This document shows, in pieces, positions 17,701-26,531 of a stretch of DNA of 64,000 nucleotides. Both the position numbers and the translations under genes were made by a program. Under the pieces are notes generated by a model. That model saw nothing but the letters and a program-made list of their open reading frames with translations. It ran no database searches and had not been told where the DNA came from. This DNA comes from Peptococcaceae bacterium (lineage in GTDB: Bacteria; Bacillota; Peptococcia; Peptococcales; Peptococcaceae): assembly GCA_019420345.1 (NCBI GenBank), contig JAHZHI010000001.1:1-64000 (forward strand). Direction: 5' to 3'. Position 1 is the first letter of the stretch, and every line of letters starts with the position of its first letter.

Positions 17701-18507
17701 GATTGGCGGCCATTTTTCGCGGTCTGCGTAGACGTCGTCACGCAGCGCGAGGTATTCGTCGTACACCTTCTGTACGGCCGGGTCTTCGATGGTTACATCG
17801 GTGATGACGGTATTAAAGGTGGTGTGACGGCAGTGGTCGGACCAGTAGGTGTCGATCACTTTCAGTTCGGTTTCGGTTGGATCGCGCTGTTCCTCGATGA
17901 AGTAGCTCTGCAGGAAAGCGAGGTCGTCCACATCCATGGACAGGCCATAGGCTTTGACGATGTCGGCGAGGCCGTCGCGGTCCGCAGCGATGAGGCCGGT
18001 CACCGTTGGCACAGTGTCAGCAGCTGGCGCTGGCTGTTCGAAGGCTTCTGGCTTTTCGAGGGCGGCCAGACGCGCTTCCACTGGGTTGACGAGGTAGTGT
18101 TCCACGGCCTTGATGTCGTCGGCGCTGAGGCTGCCGCTGAGCACATAGACGAGCGCGGTCTTAACGACTGGGCGTTCGCCGGTGACAACTTCGATGCACT
18201 GGGCGCAGGAATCGGCGCGCTGGTCGTACTGGCCAGGCAGCGGTTCCACAGCCAGGATGGTGTGATCGGCATAGGCTTCCGGCAGGGTTTCGGTGTAGAT
18301 GGTGTCCACACGTGGTTCCGAAAGCACGAGGTTGCAAATTTGTTTGGTATCGAGCGCAGCCTGCAGGTCCAAGTCGTAGCGACGGATGATGCGCACATCG
18401 TCCAGGCCCTTCAGGCCCAGGTCGCGGCGCAGCGATTGCAGGAGCGCGGTGTTTTCTTCACGAAACTCTTCCTTGCGTTCCACAAAAAAGCGTTTGATTT
18501 CGCTCAT
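14773..18507 (-). CDS. purL: Phosphoribosylformylglycinamidine synthase (single chain)
   Basis: Catalyses the ATP-dependent conversion of formylglycinamide ribotide plus glutamine to formylglycinamidine ribotide, step four of purine synthesis. At 1244 residues it is the large one-chain form, not the split PurL/PurQ/PurS form of Bacillus. The synthetase part shows the ATP/metal region FKNETHNHPTEIEPFGGAAT and GGKTGRDGCGGATGSS. A C-terminal class I glutamine amidotransferase domain (last 260 residues) has the nucleophile cysteine in LGICNGFQALV and the oxyanion segment LPGGFSFGDE. It is the last gene of the operon, 12 bases after purD, and its ribosome site AAGGGGAG overlaps the end of purD. 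It is followed by a terminator. Confidence 0.97.
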   Translation of the reverse strand: MSEIKRFFVERKEEFREENTALLQSLRRDLGLKGLDDVRIIRRYDLDLQAALDTKQICNLVLSEPRVDTIYTETLPEAYADHTILAVEPLPGQYDQRADSCAQCIEVVTGERPVVKTALVYVLSGSLSADDIKAVEHYLVNPVEARLAALEKPEAFEQPAPAADTVPTVTGLIAADRDGLADIVKAYGLSMDVDDLAFLQSYFIEEQRDPTETELKVIDTYWSDHCRHTTFNTVITDVTIEDPAVQKVYDEYLALRDDVYADREKWPPISLMDLGTISTKYLKKHGLVRNLDESEEINACSIKADVDIDGVKEPWIYMFKNETHNHPTEIEPFGGAATCLGGAIRDPLSGRSYVYQSMRVTGAADPRKPIEETLKGKLPQRKICTLAAKGFSSYGNQIGMATGIVDEVYHPGYEAKRMEVGAVVAAAPAENIVRKRPEPGDIVVLLGGKTGRDGCGGATGSSKNQNVDSLETSGAEVQKGNPVEERKIQRLFRRPEIARMIKRCNDFGAGGVSVAIGELADSLHIYLDRVPKKYEGLTGTELAISESQERMACVIAKENWEAFQAMAYEENLECTNVADVTDTGRMIIEYRGQHIVDLARTFVDSAGARKEATVVATKDAAVNQTVTVPEDKAEAMKQHLAGLNVCSKAGLVEQFDSTIGAGTVLFPLGGKYQATPIQTMVAKIPVLKGETNTVSMFAYGFSPDAMSTNQFWGAYHSVLESIMKLISTGTMTDDVYLSMQEYFHSIKNDPARWGQPFKALLGALAAQRDLELPAIGGKDSMSGSFEDMDVPPTLISFATTISEADRVISPEFKEAGHQIVTVSVARKDDGRVDGAAFKTFYNTIQDAIKAGKIVAAWSVGQGGVMEGLYKMAIGNHLGVTFAKDGDFQSLFQPAVGTLVLELADDIDMDTTLLGTVSTSFTFTWPDATVDLKTMDSAYNDALEDIYPTVSDNDYQGTPDAAQVIKEAKTYHFNGKLDGAPKAVLAVFPGTNCEYDTARILERAGAKVEPIVIGNLTTERLQASIDAMEKALRDAQMLVLPGGFSFGDEPDGSGKYIAAFFRNERLKEAIERLLTVNDGLMLGICNGFQALVKLGLLPYGKIIDPTENDCTLTFNTIGRHQSKYALTKLMSNQSPWLAGMDVGTTYQIPFSHGEGRFVAGEDTLKGLFANNQVVTQYVDMDGNTRLDMPYNINGSYAAIEGLTSPDGRILGKMGHSERVGTNIAKNIPGNKIQPIFQNGVNYFKL

Positions 18508-18519
18508 GTTGTTCTCCCC

Positions 18520-19782
18520 TTACTTCAAAGCACGGGCGCCAATGTCGCGGCGGAATTGCATGTGATCAAAGCTGATCTTTTCCACGGCGGCATAGGCTTT
18601 GTCGATGGCGCCTTTGATGGTGGTGTCTTTCGCAGTCACGCCGAGCACACGGCCGCCGTTGGTGACGATCTGGTCGTCTTTCAGCGCGGTGCCGGAATGG
18701 AAGACGATGGCTTCTTCTTCTGAGATGGTGTCGAGGCCATGGATTGGCACGCCCTTTTCGGAGCTGGCTGGATAGCCGCCGGAGGCCATGATGACACAGA
18801 CAGCCGCTTCATCGTACCATTCCAGGGTGGCCTGGTCGAGGGTGCCGTCCAGGCAGGCCTGGAAGAGATCGACGATGTCGGATTTCATGCGGACCATGAT
18901 TGGCTGGGTTTCTGGATCGCCGAAGCGCACGTTGTATTCGAGCACGCGTGGGCCTTTTTCGGTCAGCATCAGCCCGGTGTAGAGAATGCCGGTGAATGGT
19001 GCGCCTTCGGCAGCCATAGCGGCGATGGTTGGGGCGATGATGGTTTCATTAACCAGCTTGGAAAGTTCTTCGGTGTACACTGGGGCTGGGGAATACGCGC
19101 CCATGCCGCCGGTGTTTGGCCCTTTGTCGCCGTCGAAGATGCGCTTGTGGTCCTGAGCGGACACCATTGGCAGCACATGCTTGCCGTCAGCGAAAGCGAG
19201 CACGCTGACTTCCGGCCCTTCCATGTATTCTTCGATGACGATGGTGGCGCTGGCGTCGCCGAAAGCGTGATCGGAGAGCATGTCTTCGATGGCTTTGTCG
19301 GCTTCTTCGCGGGTCATGCAGATGATAACACCCTTACCAGCAGCGAGGCCGTCGGCTTTGACCACGCAAGGCACGCCGATTTCATCGACGAAAGCCTTGG
19401 CTGGTGCCACTTCGGTGAAGGTGTCGAAGGCAGCCGTTGGGATGTTGTACTTCTTCATGAGTTCCTTGGAGAACGCCTTGCTGCCTTCGAGGCGTGCAGC
19501 GGCCTTGTTAGGGCCGAAACAAGCCAGGCCAGCTTCCTGGAAGGCGTCCACGACGCCGAGGGTCAGCGGCAGTTCTGGGCCAACGACGGTGAGGTCGATG
19601 GCTTCGGCTTTGGCGAAGTCCACGAGGCCCTGGATGTCATCAACTTTGATGTTGACGAGGGTTGCCACGTCGATCATGCCGATGTTGCCTGGGGCAGCGT
19701 AGATTTCAGCGTCTGGGTGCTGTGCCAGTTTCCAGCAGAGGGCGTGTTCACGACCGCCGCTGCCAATTACTAATATTTTCAT
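18520..19782 (-). CDS. purD: Phosphoribosylamine-glycine ligase
   Basis: ATP-grasp ligase joining glycine to 5-phosphoribosylamine, step two of purine synthesis. Its 420 residues match the family length. It begins MKILVIGSGGREHALCWKL, with the P-loop-like GSGGREHA signature. Central ATP-grasp segments include PCVVKADGLAAGKGV and IVIEEYMEGPEVSVLAFADG, and the metal-binding region RFGDPETQPIM lies near residue 285. It sits between purH (14 bases upstream) and purL in the operon. Nothing unusual was seen. Confidence 0.97.
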   Translation of the reverse strand: MKILVIGSGGREHALCWKLAQHPDAEIYAAPGNIGMIDVATLVNIKVDDIQGLVDFAKAEAIDLTVVGPELPLTLGVVDAFQEAGLACFGPNKAAARLEGSKAFSKELMKKYNIPTAAFDTFTEVAPAKAFVDEIGVPCVVKADGLAAGKGVIICMTREEADKAIEDMLSDHAFGDASATIVIEEYMEGPEVSVLAFADGKHVLPMVSAQDHKRIFDGDKGPNTGGMGAYSPAPVYTEELSKLVNETIIAPTIAAMAAEGAPFTGILYTGLMLTEKGPRVLEYNVRFGDPETQPIMVRMKSDIVDLFQACLDGTLDQATLEWYDEAAVCVIMASGGYPASSEKGVPIHGLDTISEEEAIVFHSGTALKDDQIVTNGGRVLGVTAKDTTIKGAIDKAYAAVEKISFDHMQFRRDIGARALK

Positions 19783-19796
19783 AGTGCCATCCTCTC

Positions 19797-21326
19797 TTAG
19801 TGTTTGAAATGACGTACGCCAGTGAAGACCATGGCGATGCCGAACTTGTTGCAGGCGTCGATGACTTCCTGGTCGCGGATGCTGCCGCCTGGCTGAATGA
19901 TCGCGGTGATGCCGGCTTTGGCAGCCACTTCGATGTTGTCAGCGAATGGGAAGAATGCATCGGAAGCGAGCACGGCGCCTTTGGCCTTGTCGCCAGCATG
20001 TTTGAGGGCGATGTCGCAGGAGCCGACACGGTTCATCTGACCAGCGCCGACACCGATGGAAACGCCGTCCTTGGCAACGACGATGGCGTTGCTCTTAACA
20101 TGCTTCACCACGTTCCAAGCAAAGACGAGGTCGTCCAGCAGAGCTGGGTCTGGCTGGGTTTCGGTGACCACTTTCAGGGAAGCTGGGTCCAGGTGATGAA
20201 TGTCGCGTTCCTGAACGAGGAAGCCGCCGCTGATGGTTTCAATCCAAGGGGTGGTTACCTGGCCGCAGGCGTGGGTGTCGAGGATGCGCAGTTTTTCTTT
20301 CTTGTGCAGCACATCGATGACGCCGTCTTCATAGCCTGGTGCGATGACGGCTTCGAAGAAGGTCTTGATGATTTCTTCAGCGGTGGCCTTGTCGAGCACG
20401 CGGTTGAAAGCGATGATGCCGCCGTAGGAAGACAGCGGATCGGCTTCGTGGGCCTTGGTGAAGGCTTCGAGCACGCTCTGGCCAACAGCAAAACCGCATG
20501 GGTTGGTGTGCTTGATGATGGCGCAGGCTGGACGGTCGGTGAATTCGTTGACCATCTGCCAAGCGGCGTCGGTGTCAACGATGTTGTTGTAGGACAGTTC
20601 CTTGCCGCCGAGCTGTTCCGCACCAGCGAGGGTGCCAGGCTTCTTGGAGTTGACATAGAAAGCAGCCTTCTGATGAGGGTTTTCGCCGTAGCGCAGGGTC
20701 TGCTTGAGCTGACCGCCGAAGCTGTAGGATGGTTCGAAAACGCTGTCGGCAAACTGGCTGACCAGGTACTGGCTGATGGCTGCGTCGTAGCGGGCCGTCA
20801 TTTCGAAAGCACGCATGGCGTAGCGCTGACGCATCTCAAGCGTGATGCCTTCGTCGCTCTTGAGGGCAGCGATGACATCGTCATACTGGGATGGGTCGAC
20901 AACGATGGTGACGCGTTCGTGGTTTTTGGCCGCAGCGCGCACCATGGTTGGGCCGCCGATGTCGATGTTTTCGATGGCGGTCTGGAGATCGACGTCGTCC
21001 TTGGCGATGGTTTCTTCAAATGGATAAAGATTGATGGCCACCAGGTCGATTGGGGTGATGTCCATTTCTTTTAAGGTATTCAGGTGTTCTTCGGTGTTGC
21101 GTGCGAGAATGCCTGCATGAATGATTGGATGCAGGGTTTTTACACGTCCATCGAGGATTTCAGGGAACTTGGTCACATCGCTGACTTCCAGCACAGGAAT
21201 GCCAGCTTTGCGCAGGGCACGCGCGGTGCCGCCGGTTGAAAGAATTTCGAAGTCCAAAGCGATCAATGCTTTGGCAAATTCCTGCAGTCCCGTTTTATCA
21301 GATACACTAATTAAAGCTCTTTTCAC
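19797..21326 (-). CDS. purH: Bifunctional AICAR formyltransferase / IMP cyclohydrolase
   Basis: Carries out the last two steps to IMP. The protein has 509 residues. The N-terminal IMP cyclohydrolase domain (MGS-like fold, about 1-195) starts MKRALISVSDKTGL and contains ILSTGGTARALRKAGIPV and DGRVKTLHPIIHAGIL. The C-terminal formyltransferase domain holds the conserved IIKHTNPCGFAVG (with the catalytic Lys-His region) and SDAFFPFADNIEVAAKAGI. It ends in GVRHFKH, as typical. It lies 12 bases after purN in the operon. Confidence 0.97.
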   Translation of the reverse strand: MKRALISVSDKTGLQEFAKALIALDFEILSTGGTARALRKAGIPVLEVSDVTKFPEILDGRVKTLHPIIHAGILARNTEEHLNTLKEMDITPIDLVAINLYPFEETIAKDDVDLQTAIENIDIGGPTMVRAAAKNHERVTIVVDPSQYDDVIAALKSDEGITLEMRQRYAMRAFEMTARYDAAISQYLVSQFADSVFEPSYSFGGQLKQTLRYGENPHQKAAFYVNSKKPGTLAGAEQLGGKELSYNNIVDTDAAWQMVNEFTDRPACAIIKHTNPCGFAVGQSVLEAFTKAHEADPLSSYGGIIAFNRVLDKATAEEIIKTFFEAVIAPGYEDGVIDVLHKKEKLRILDTHACGQVTTPWIETISGGFLVQERDIHHLDPASLKVVTETQPDPALLDDLVFAWNVVKHVKSNAIVVAKDGVSIGVGAGQMNRVGSCDIALKHAGDKAKGAVLASDAFFPFADNIEVAAKAGITAIIQPGGSIRDQEVIDACNKFGIAMVFTGVRHFKH

Positions 21327-21338
21327 GTTATCACACCT

Positions 21339-21944
21339 CTACTTCTTGATTTTTACACAACGATTGTCAAATGTCACTTTATGGTCTGCGATCAGCTGCA
21401 GACAGACAGAATAAATCTGGTGCTCTTGTACAAGAATGCGCGCCGATAAGCTGTCTTCATCATCGTCATCCTGAACCGGCACTGGCACCTGAGCAATGAT
21501 TGGGCCGTGGTCCAGTTCGGCGTCAACGAAATGCACGGTGCAGCCGCTGACTTTCACGCCGTAATCGACGGCCTGCTTTTGTGCGTGCAGGCCTGGAAAC
21601 GACGGCAGGAGCGATGGATGAATGTTGACCACAGGGCAGCCAACATTTGCGAGAAAATCTGCGCCGAGGATCTTCATATAGCCTGCCAGCACGATGAGAT
21701 TGCAAGGCACTTTTTTGACTTCTGCCAAAACGGCTTCTTCGTAGGCTTCTCTGCTGGCAAACTGGGTTTCATCCACACACACGTGAGGAATGTTCTTTTC
21801 TGCGGCGTAGGCCAGGACGTTTGCCTGCGGCTTGTTGGACAAGAGCAGGGAAACTTCCACGTTTGTCAATGCGCCGGATTCAATGTTTTCCAAAATGGCT
21901 TTGAAATTGGAGCCGCGTCCGGACGCAAATACCACGATTTTCAA
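21339..21944 (-). CDS. purN: Phosphoribosylglycinamide formyltransferase
   Basis: Transfers a formyl group from 10-formyl-tetrahydrofolate to glycinamide ribotide. Its 201 residues match the folate-dependent PurN family, starting MKIVVFASGRGSNFKAILE (phosphate-binding loop). The catalytic triad appears as the Asn and His of VNIHPSLLPSFPG and the Asp in VDAELDHGPIIAQ. There is no PurT alternative in the operon. It lies between purM and purH. Confidence 0.96.
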   Translation of the reverse strand: MKIVVFASGRGSNFKAILENIESGALTNVEVSLLLSNKPQANVLAYAAEKNIPHVCVDETQFASREAYEEAVLAEVKKVPCNLIVLAGYMKILGADFLANVGCPVVNIHPSLLPSFPGLHAQKQAVDYGVKVSGCTVHFVDAELDHGPIIAQVPVPVQDDDDEDSLSARILVQEHQIYSVCLQLIADHKVTFDNRCVKIKK

Positions 21945-21961
21945 ACGAATCCTTCCTTTCC

Positions 21962-23005
21962 TTACTTGATGACTACGTGTCCGTCGCCGTCGGTGACTTC
22001 ACCGATGCGATAGAAGGTTTCGTTTTGCGCGGTCAGGGTCTGAGCGACGTCGTCAGCCTTGTCTTTGTCGACGATGATGACAAAGCCAATGCCCATGTTG
22101 AAGGTCTTGTACAGTTCGGCATCTTCAAGGTTGCCGGCCTTGGCCAGGGCGTCGAAGATGGCTGGGCGTGGCCAGGTGGTGCGGTCGAAGACAGCGTTGA
22201 CGGTCTTAGGCAGCACGCGTGGCACGTTTTCGAGGAGACCGCCGCCAGTGATGTGTGCCATGCCGAGGATGGCGTCTGGGCAGGCGTCGAGCAGCGCCAG
22301 CACGCTCTTGACGTAGATCTTGGTTGGTTCGAGCATGACTTCGCCGACGCTCTTGCCGCTGTCCTGGAATGGGTCGGTCAGAGCCTTGCCTTCGACTTCC
22401 AGCATGAGCTTGCGCGCCAGGGAGAAGCCGTTGGAGTGCAGGCCGCTGGATGGCAGGCCGAAGATGACGTCGCCGGCTTTGATTTTGGAGCCGTCGATGA
22501 TTTTCTTGCGGTCCACGACGCCGACGCAGAAACCAGCCACGTCGTATTCGCCAACCTTATAGAAGCCTGGCATTTCAGCGGTTTCGCCGCCGACGAGGGC
22601 GCAGTTGGACTGCACGCAGCCATCGGCCACGCCTTTAACGACCTGAGCCAGCTGTTCTGGTGAGAGCTTGCCAACTGCCACGTAATCGAGGAAGAACAGT
22701 GGTTCTGCACCGCTGACGAGAATGTCGTTGACGCACATGGCAACGGCGTCGATGCCGATGGTGTCGTGCTTGTTCATGTCGAAGGCCAGCTTCAGCTTGG
22801 TGCCGACGCCGTCGGTGCCGCTGACGAGCACAGGTTCTTCGTACTTGGACTTGTCGAAGGCGAACAGGCCGCCGAAGCCGCCGAGCCCGCCAATCACTTC
22901 TGGACGCTGGGTCTGTTTCACATAAGGTTTGATCAATTCAACGGAAGCATTGCCTGCATCAATATCGACACCGGCATCTTTATAGGTAATCATTTTCTTT
23001 TCCAC
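21962..23005 (-). CDS. purM: Phosphoribosylformylglycinamidine cyclo-ligase
   Basis: AIR synthetase, which closes the imidazole ring in step five. The protein has 347 residues. It shows TYKDAGVDIDAGN at the N-terminus, LVSGTDGVGTKLKLAFDMN (ATP-binding region), VGGETAEMPGFY and AHITGGGLLENVPRVLP. I place the start at a GTG (VEKKMITYKDAG) because AGGAGGG lies 7 bases before it; the next ATG, four codons on, is too far from that site. In-frame codons upstream of the GTG would overlap the end of purF without a ribosome site. Confidence 0.95.
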   Translation of the reverse strand: MEKKMITYKDAGVDIDAGNASVELIKPYVKQTQRPEVIGGLGGFGGLFAFDKSKYEEPVLVSGTDGVGTKLKLAFDMNKHDTIGIDAVAMCVNDILVSGAEPLFFLDYVAVGKLSPEQLAQVVKGVADGCVQSNCALVGGETAEMPGFYKVGEYDVAGFCVGVVDRKKIIDGSKIKAGDVIFGLPSSGLHSNGFSLARKLMLEVEGKALTDPFQDSGKSVGEVMLEPTKIYVKSVLALLDACPDAILGMAHITGGGLLENVPRVLPKTVNAVFDRTTWPRPAIFDALAKAGNLEDAELYKTFNMGIGFVIIVDKDKADDVAQTLTAQNETFYRIGEVTDGDGHVVIK

Positions 23006-23022
23006 GGATAGCCCTCCTAGGA

Positions 23023-24423
23023 TCATTTCGAGTTTTTGCATGCAGGGTGACCCAAGCAGTAGTCCCCATTCAGACAAGCCACGCAATAGTCGTCGGTGCC
23101 GCCAACGGCTTCATAGAGCCCTTCCAGGCTGAGATAATGAAGGCTGTCGGCGCCAATGTATTCACGAATTTCTTCGATGGACTTGTTGGCGGCGATCAGT
23201 TTGTCGCGCTCTGCTGTGTCGATCCCGTAATAGCAAGGATACAGGACCGGTGGGCAGGTGATGAGCATGTGCACTTCGGCAGCGCCGCGTTCGCGCAGAA
23301 GCGCCACAAGGCGGCGGCTGGTGGTGCCGCGGACGATGGAGTCGTCGACAACGGCGACTTTCTTGCCGCCGATTTCTTCGCGGATTGGGCTGAGTTTGAG
23401 CTTGACCATGCGTTCACGCATTGCCTGAGTTGGCTGGATGAAGGAACGTGCGGTGTAGCGGTTCTTCAAAATGCCCTGGGTGAATGGTTTGCCGCTGGCT
23501 TCGGCATAGCCGATGGCAGCGGTGGTGCCGGAGTCTGGCACTGGGATGACGATGTCAACGCCGAGGTCGCCGGTTTCGCGCGCCAAAATGGCACCCATGC
23601 GGCGGCGGGACTGGTTGACGTTGATGCCGTCGATGGTGCTGTCCGGACGTGCAAAGTAGACATATTCAAAGATGCAGTGCGCGGTCTTTTCGGCTTTTTG
23701 CGATGCCACAGAATGAATGCCGTCTTCGTCGATGACGATGATTTCACCGGCGTCCACGTCGCGCACAAATTCGGCACCCACGGTGTCCAGCGCGCAGGAT
23801 TCGGATGCGACCACATAACCGGCGCCGTTTGGCAGCGCACCGATGCACAGTGGACGGTTGCCGTATGGGTCGCGGGCAGCAAAGATTTTGCCGTCGTTGA
23901 CTGCAACGAGCGCATAGGACCCTTCCAAATCAAGCATCGCCTTGTGCATGGCCACGTCCATGCTGCTTTCAGCGTAGCGTGCCAACAGGTTGCAGAGCAC
24001 TTCGGTGTCGGTCGTGGTCTGGAACAGCGAACCAGTCTTGGCGAGGGATTCGCGCAGTTTTTCGGTGTTGGTCAGGTTGCCGTTGTGGGCCAGAGCGAAC
24101 TGCCCTTGGTAGTAGTTGGCCACGATCGGCTGGGTGTTCAGTTCACTGCTTTCGCCAGTCGTTGCGTAGCGCACGTGGCCAATGGCGAGGCTGCCTGGAA
24201 GCCCGGCCAAGATGTCTTCATTGAAGACATCATTGACCAAGCCAAGGCGTTTGTGAAAACGGATCTTGCCATCGTTCCAAACCGCCAAACCACAGCCTTC
24301 CTGTCCACGATGCTGCAGGGCAAAAAGCCCTAAATATGCGAGCTGCGCCACGTCGATGCCAGGCGCGCAGATCGCAAATACGCCACACTCTTCGTGGATC
24401 CCATCATCAGTAATTCGAGCCAT
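23023..24423 (-). CDS. purF: Amidophosphoribosyltransferase
   Basis: First committed enzyme: PRPP plus glutamine gives phosphoribosylamine. The protein has 466 residues. A short propeptide precedes the catalytic cysteine (HEECGVFAI, Cys13), the feature of the Bacillus-type enzyme that is processed to expose an N-terminal Cys. The glutaminase domain includes GHVRYATTGES and LAHNGNLTN. The PRPP-binding motif is VVDDSIVRGTTSRR. C-terminal cysteines (YCVACLNGDYC) match the iron-sulfur-cluster-containing type. Activity is normally feedback-inhibited by purine nucleotides. It lies between purC and purM. Confidence 0.97.
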   Translation of the reverse strand: MARITDDGIHEECGVFAICAPGIDVAQLAYLGLFALQHRGQEGCGLAVWNDGKIRFHKRLGLVNDVFNEDILAGLPGSLAIGHVRYATTGESSELNTQPIVANYYQGQFALAHNGNLTNTEKLRESLAKTGSLFQTTTDTEVLCNLLARYAESSMDVAMHKAMLDLEGSYALVAVNDGKIFAARDPYGNRPLCIGALPNGAGYVVASESCALDTVGAEFVRDVDAGEIIVIDEDGIHSVASQKAEKTAHCIFEYVYFARPDSTIDGINVNQSRRRMGAILARETGDLGVDIVIPVPDSGTTAAIGYAEASGKPFTQGILKNRYTARSFIQPTQAMRERMVKLKLSPIREEIGGKKVAVVDDSIVRGTTSRRLVALLRERGAAEVHMLITCPPVLYPCYYGIDTAERDKLIAANKSIEEIREYIGADSLHYLSLEGLYEAVGGTDDYCVACLNGDYCLGHPACKNSK

Positions 24424-24449
24424 GATGTTTCTCCCCTTGGTTTGTCGGA

Positions 24450-25172
24450 TTAAAGGCCGATGTTTTTCAAACGGTTGTACACTTCGATGTAAGCTTCTTC
24501 TACGCCGCCGAGGTCTCTTCTGAAACGATCCTTGTCGAGTTTTTCATGGGTGTCTTTATCCCAGAGACGGCAGGTGTCTGGAGAAATTTCGTCAGCGAGG
24601 ATGATGGTGCCGTCTGGGGTGCGGCCAAATTCGAGCTTGAAGTCAACGAGAACGAGGTTGGCTTTGTCGAAGATCTTCTGCAGAATTTCGTTGATCTTGA
24701 AGGCCTGAGCGATGATGTTGTCGATTTCTTCGTCAGTAGCAAGGCCCAGAGCGGTGGCATGGTAACGGTTGATCATTGGATCGCCGAGGTCATCGTTCTT
24801 GTAAGAGAATTCGAGGATTGGCTGTGGCAGCACTTCGCCTTCTTCTCTGCCAACGCGCTTTGCCAGGGAACCAGCGATAACGTTTCTGCAGATGACTTCG
24901 AGAGGCACGATTTCTACGCGCTTAACGAGCTGATGGGTGTCGTCAATGAATTCTACGAGGTGGGTTTCGACGCCTTCTTTTTCCAGTTCACGGAACAGCA
25001 TGGCGCTGACTTTGTTGTTGATCACGCCTTTGCCTTCGATGGTGCCGCGCTTTTCGCCGTTGAATGCGGTAGCGTCGTCTTTGTACTCTACCATGTACAG
25101 CGCATCATCGCTGGTTTTGAAAACTTTCTTTGCTTTGCCTTCGTACAACTGTTCCAATACTTCTACTGCCAT
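24450..25172 (-). CDS. purC: Phosphoribosylaminoimidazole-succinocarboxamide synthase
   Basis: SAICAR synthetase, joining aspartate to CAIR with ATP. Its 240 residues match the bacterial family. Signatures: LYEGKAKKVF at the N-terminus, DDATAFNGEKRGTIEGKG, and DFKLEFGRTPDGTIILADEI followed by SPDTCRLWD. It lies 51 bases after purB and 26 bases before purF in the operon. Confidence 0.97.
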   Translation of the reverse strand: MAVEVLEQLYEGKAKKVFKTSDDALYMVEYKDDATAFNGEKRGTIEGKGVINNKVSAMLFRELEKEGVETHLVEFIDDTHQLVKRVEIVPLEVICRNVIAGSLAKRVGREEGEVLPQPILEFSYKNDDLGDPMINRYHATALGLATDEEIDNIIAQAFKINEILQKIFDKANLVLVDFKLEFGRTPDGTIILADEISPDTCRLWDKDTHEKLDKDRFRRDLGGVEEAYIEVYNRLKNIGL

Positions 25173-25223
25173 AATTGATAGCCTCCTAATAAATGTATGT
25201 TGATTGATGGTAATGGGTAAAAA

Positions 25224-26519
25224 TTAGTTTAAGCCGCAGCGTTCGAAAATTTCATCGACGTGGCGGAGGTGATAATGATAGTCAAATGCATCGTCCAGGT
25301 CTTCTTTGGTGAGAGCGCCCATGATGGCTGGGTCTTCTTCGAGAAGTGGACGGAATGGCAACTGTTCGTCCCAAGCTCGGGCGGTCTTAGGCTGAACGAG
25401 GTCGTAAGCCTGTTCGCGGCTCATACCCTTTTCGATGAGCTTGAGCATGACGCGCTGAGAATAAATGAGGCCGAAGGTGGCGCCCATGTTGCGTTTCATG
25501 TTTTCTGGGAACACGGTCAGGGTATCGACAATCTTTGCGAAACGATTCAGCTGATAGTCGAGGAGAATCGTTGCGTCCGGCAGAATGATGCGTTCTGCGG
25601 AGGAATGGGAGATGTCGCGTTCATGCCACAGTGCCACGTTTTCGTAAGCGGTGTGCATGTAACCGCGCAGCACGCGTGCGCAGCCGCACATGTTTTCAGA
25701 ACCGATTGGGTTGCGCTTGTGAGGCATTGCGGAAGAGCCCTTCTGACCAGCAGCGAAGTATTCTTCCACTTCACGCTGTTCAGTCTTCTGCAGGCCGCGG
25801 ATTTCGGTGGCAAAACGTTCCACTGAGGTAGCGATCAGCGCGATGACTGCCAAATATTCAGCATGCAGGTCGCGAGGCAGCACCTGGGTGGATACTTCCT
25901 GTGGACGAATGCCGAGGTGTTCGCAGACATACGCTTCAACAGCTGGAGGGGTGTTGGCAAAGGTGCCGACAGCGCCGGAAATCTTCCCAGCTTCCACGCC
26001 CTTGGAAGCATGTTCGAAGCGTTCGATGTTGCGCTTCATTTCAGAATACCAGTTCAGCAGCTTGAGGCCGAAGGTGGTTGGTTCTGCGTGTACGCCATGG
26101 GTGCGGCCCATTTCAACGGTGTACTTGTATTTCTTGGCTTTCTCGCCGATGACGTCTTTAAGATGTTCCAGGTCCTTTTTGAGAATGTCGTTGGCTTGCT
26201 TGAGCAGATAGCCATAGGCGGTGTCAACCACGTCGGTGCTGGTCAGGCCGAAATGCACCCACTTCTTTTCATCGCCCAGGGATTCAGACACGGTTCTGGT
26301 GAAAGCCACCACGTCGTGTTTGGTCTGTTTTTCAATTTCATAGATACGATCCACATCAAAGCGCGCATTCTTGCGCAGTGCTGCGGCGTCTTCCTTTGGC
26401 ACTTCGCCAAGTTCGGACCATGCTTCAGCAGCCAGAATTTCAACTTCCAGCCAAGCAGCAAATTTGTTTTCTTCGGTCCAAATCTGGGCCATCTCATCTC
26501 TGCTGTAACGATTAATCAT
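25224..26519 (-). CDS. purB: Adenylosuccinate lyase
   Basis: Fumarase-superfamily lyase acting twice in purine synthesis: on SAICAR and on adenylosuccinate. The protein has 431 residues. The superfamily signature GSSAMPHKRNPIGSENMCGCAR near residue 265 is split by the flexible catalytic loop serine. Also seen: MGRTHGVHAEPTTFGLK and LTSTDVVDTAYGYLL. It lies 12 bases after purE. Confidence 0.96.
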   Translation of the reverse strand: MINRYSRDEMAQIWTEENKFAAWLEVEILAAEAWSELGEVPKEDAAALRKNARFDVDRIYEIEKQTKHDVVAFTRTVSESLGDEKKWVHFGLTSTDVVDTAYGYLLKQANDILKKDLEHLKDVIGEKAKKYKYTVEMGRTHGVHAEPTTFGLKLLNWYSEMKRNIERFEHASKGVEAGKISGAVGTFANTPPAVEAYVCEHLGIRPQEVSTQVLPRDLHAEYLAVIALIATSVERFATEIRGLQKTEQREVEEYFAAGQKGSSAMPHKRNPIGSENMCGCARVLRGYMHTAYENVALWHERDISHSSAERIILPDATILLDYQLNRFAKIVDTLTVFPENMKRNMGATFGLIYSQRVMLKLIEKGMSREQAYDLVQPKTARAWDEQLPFRPLLEEDPAIMGALTKEDLDDAFDYHYHLRHVDEIFERCGLN

Positions 26520-26531
26520 TGCATACCTCCA

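Noticed and set aside
16474..18723. A 749-codon plus-strand frame opposite purL and purD
   Set aside because: It crosses two well-conserved genes on the other strand, with no promoter, ribosome site or family features.
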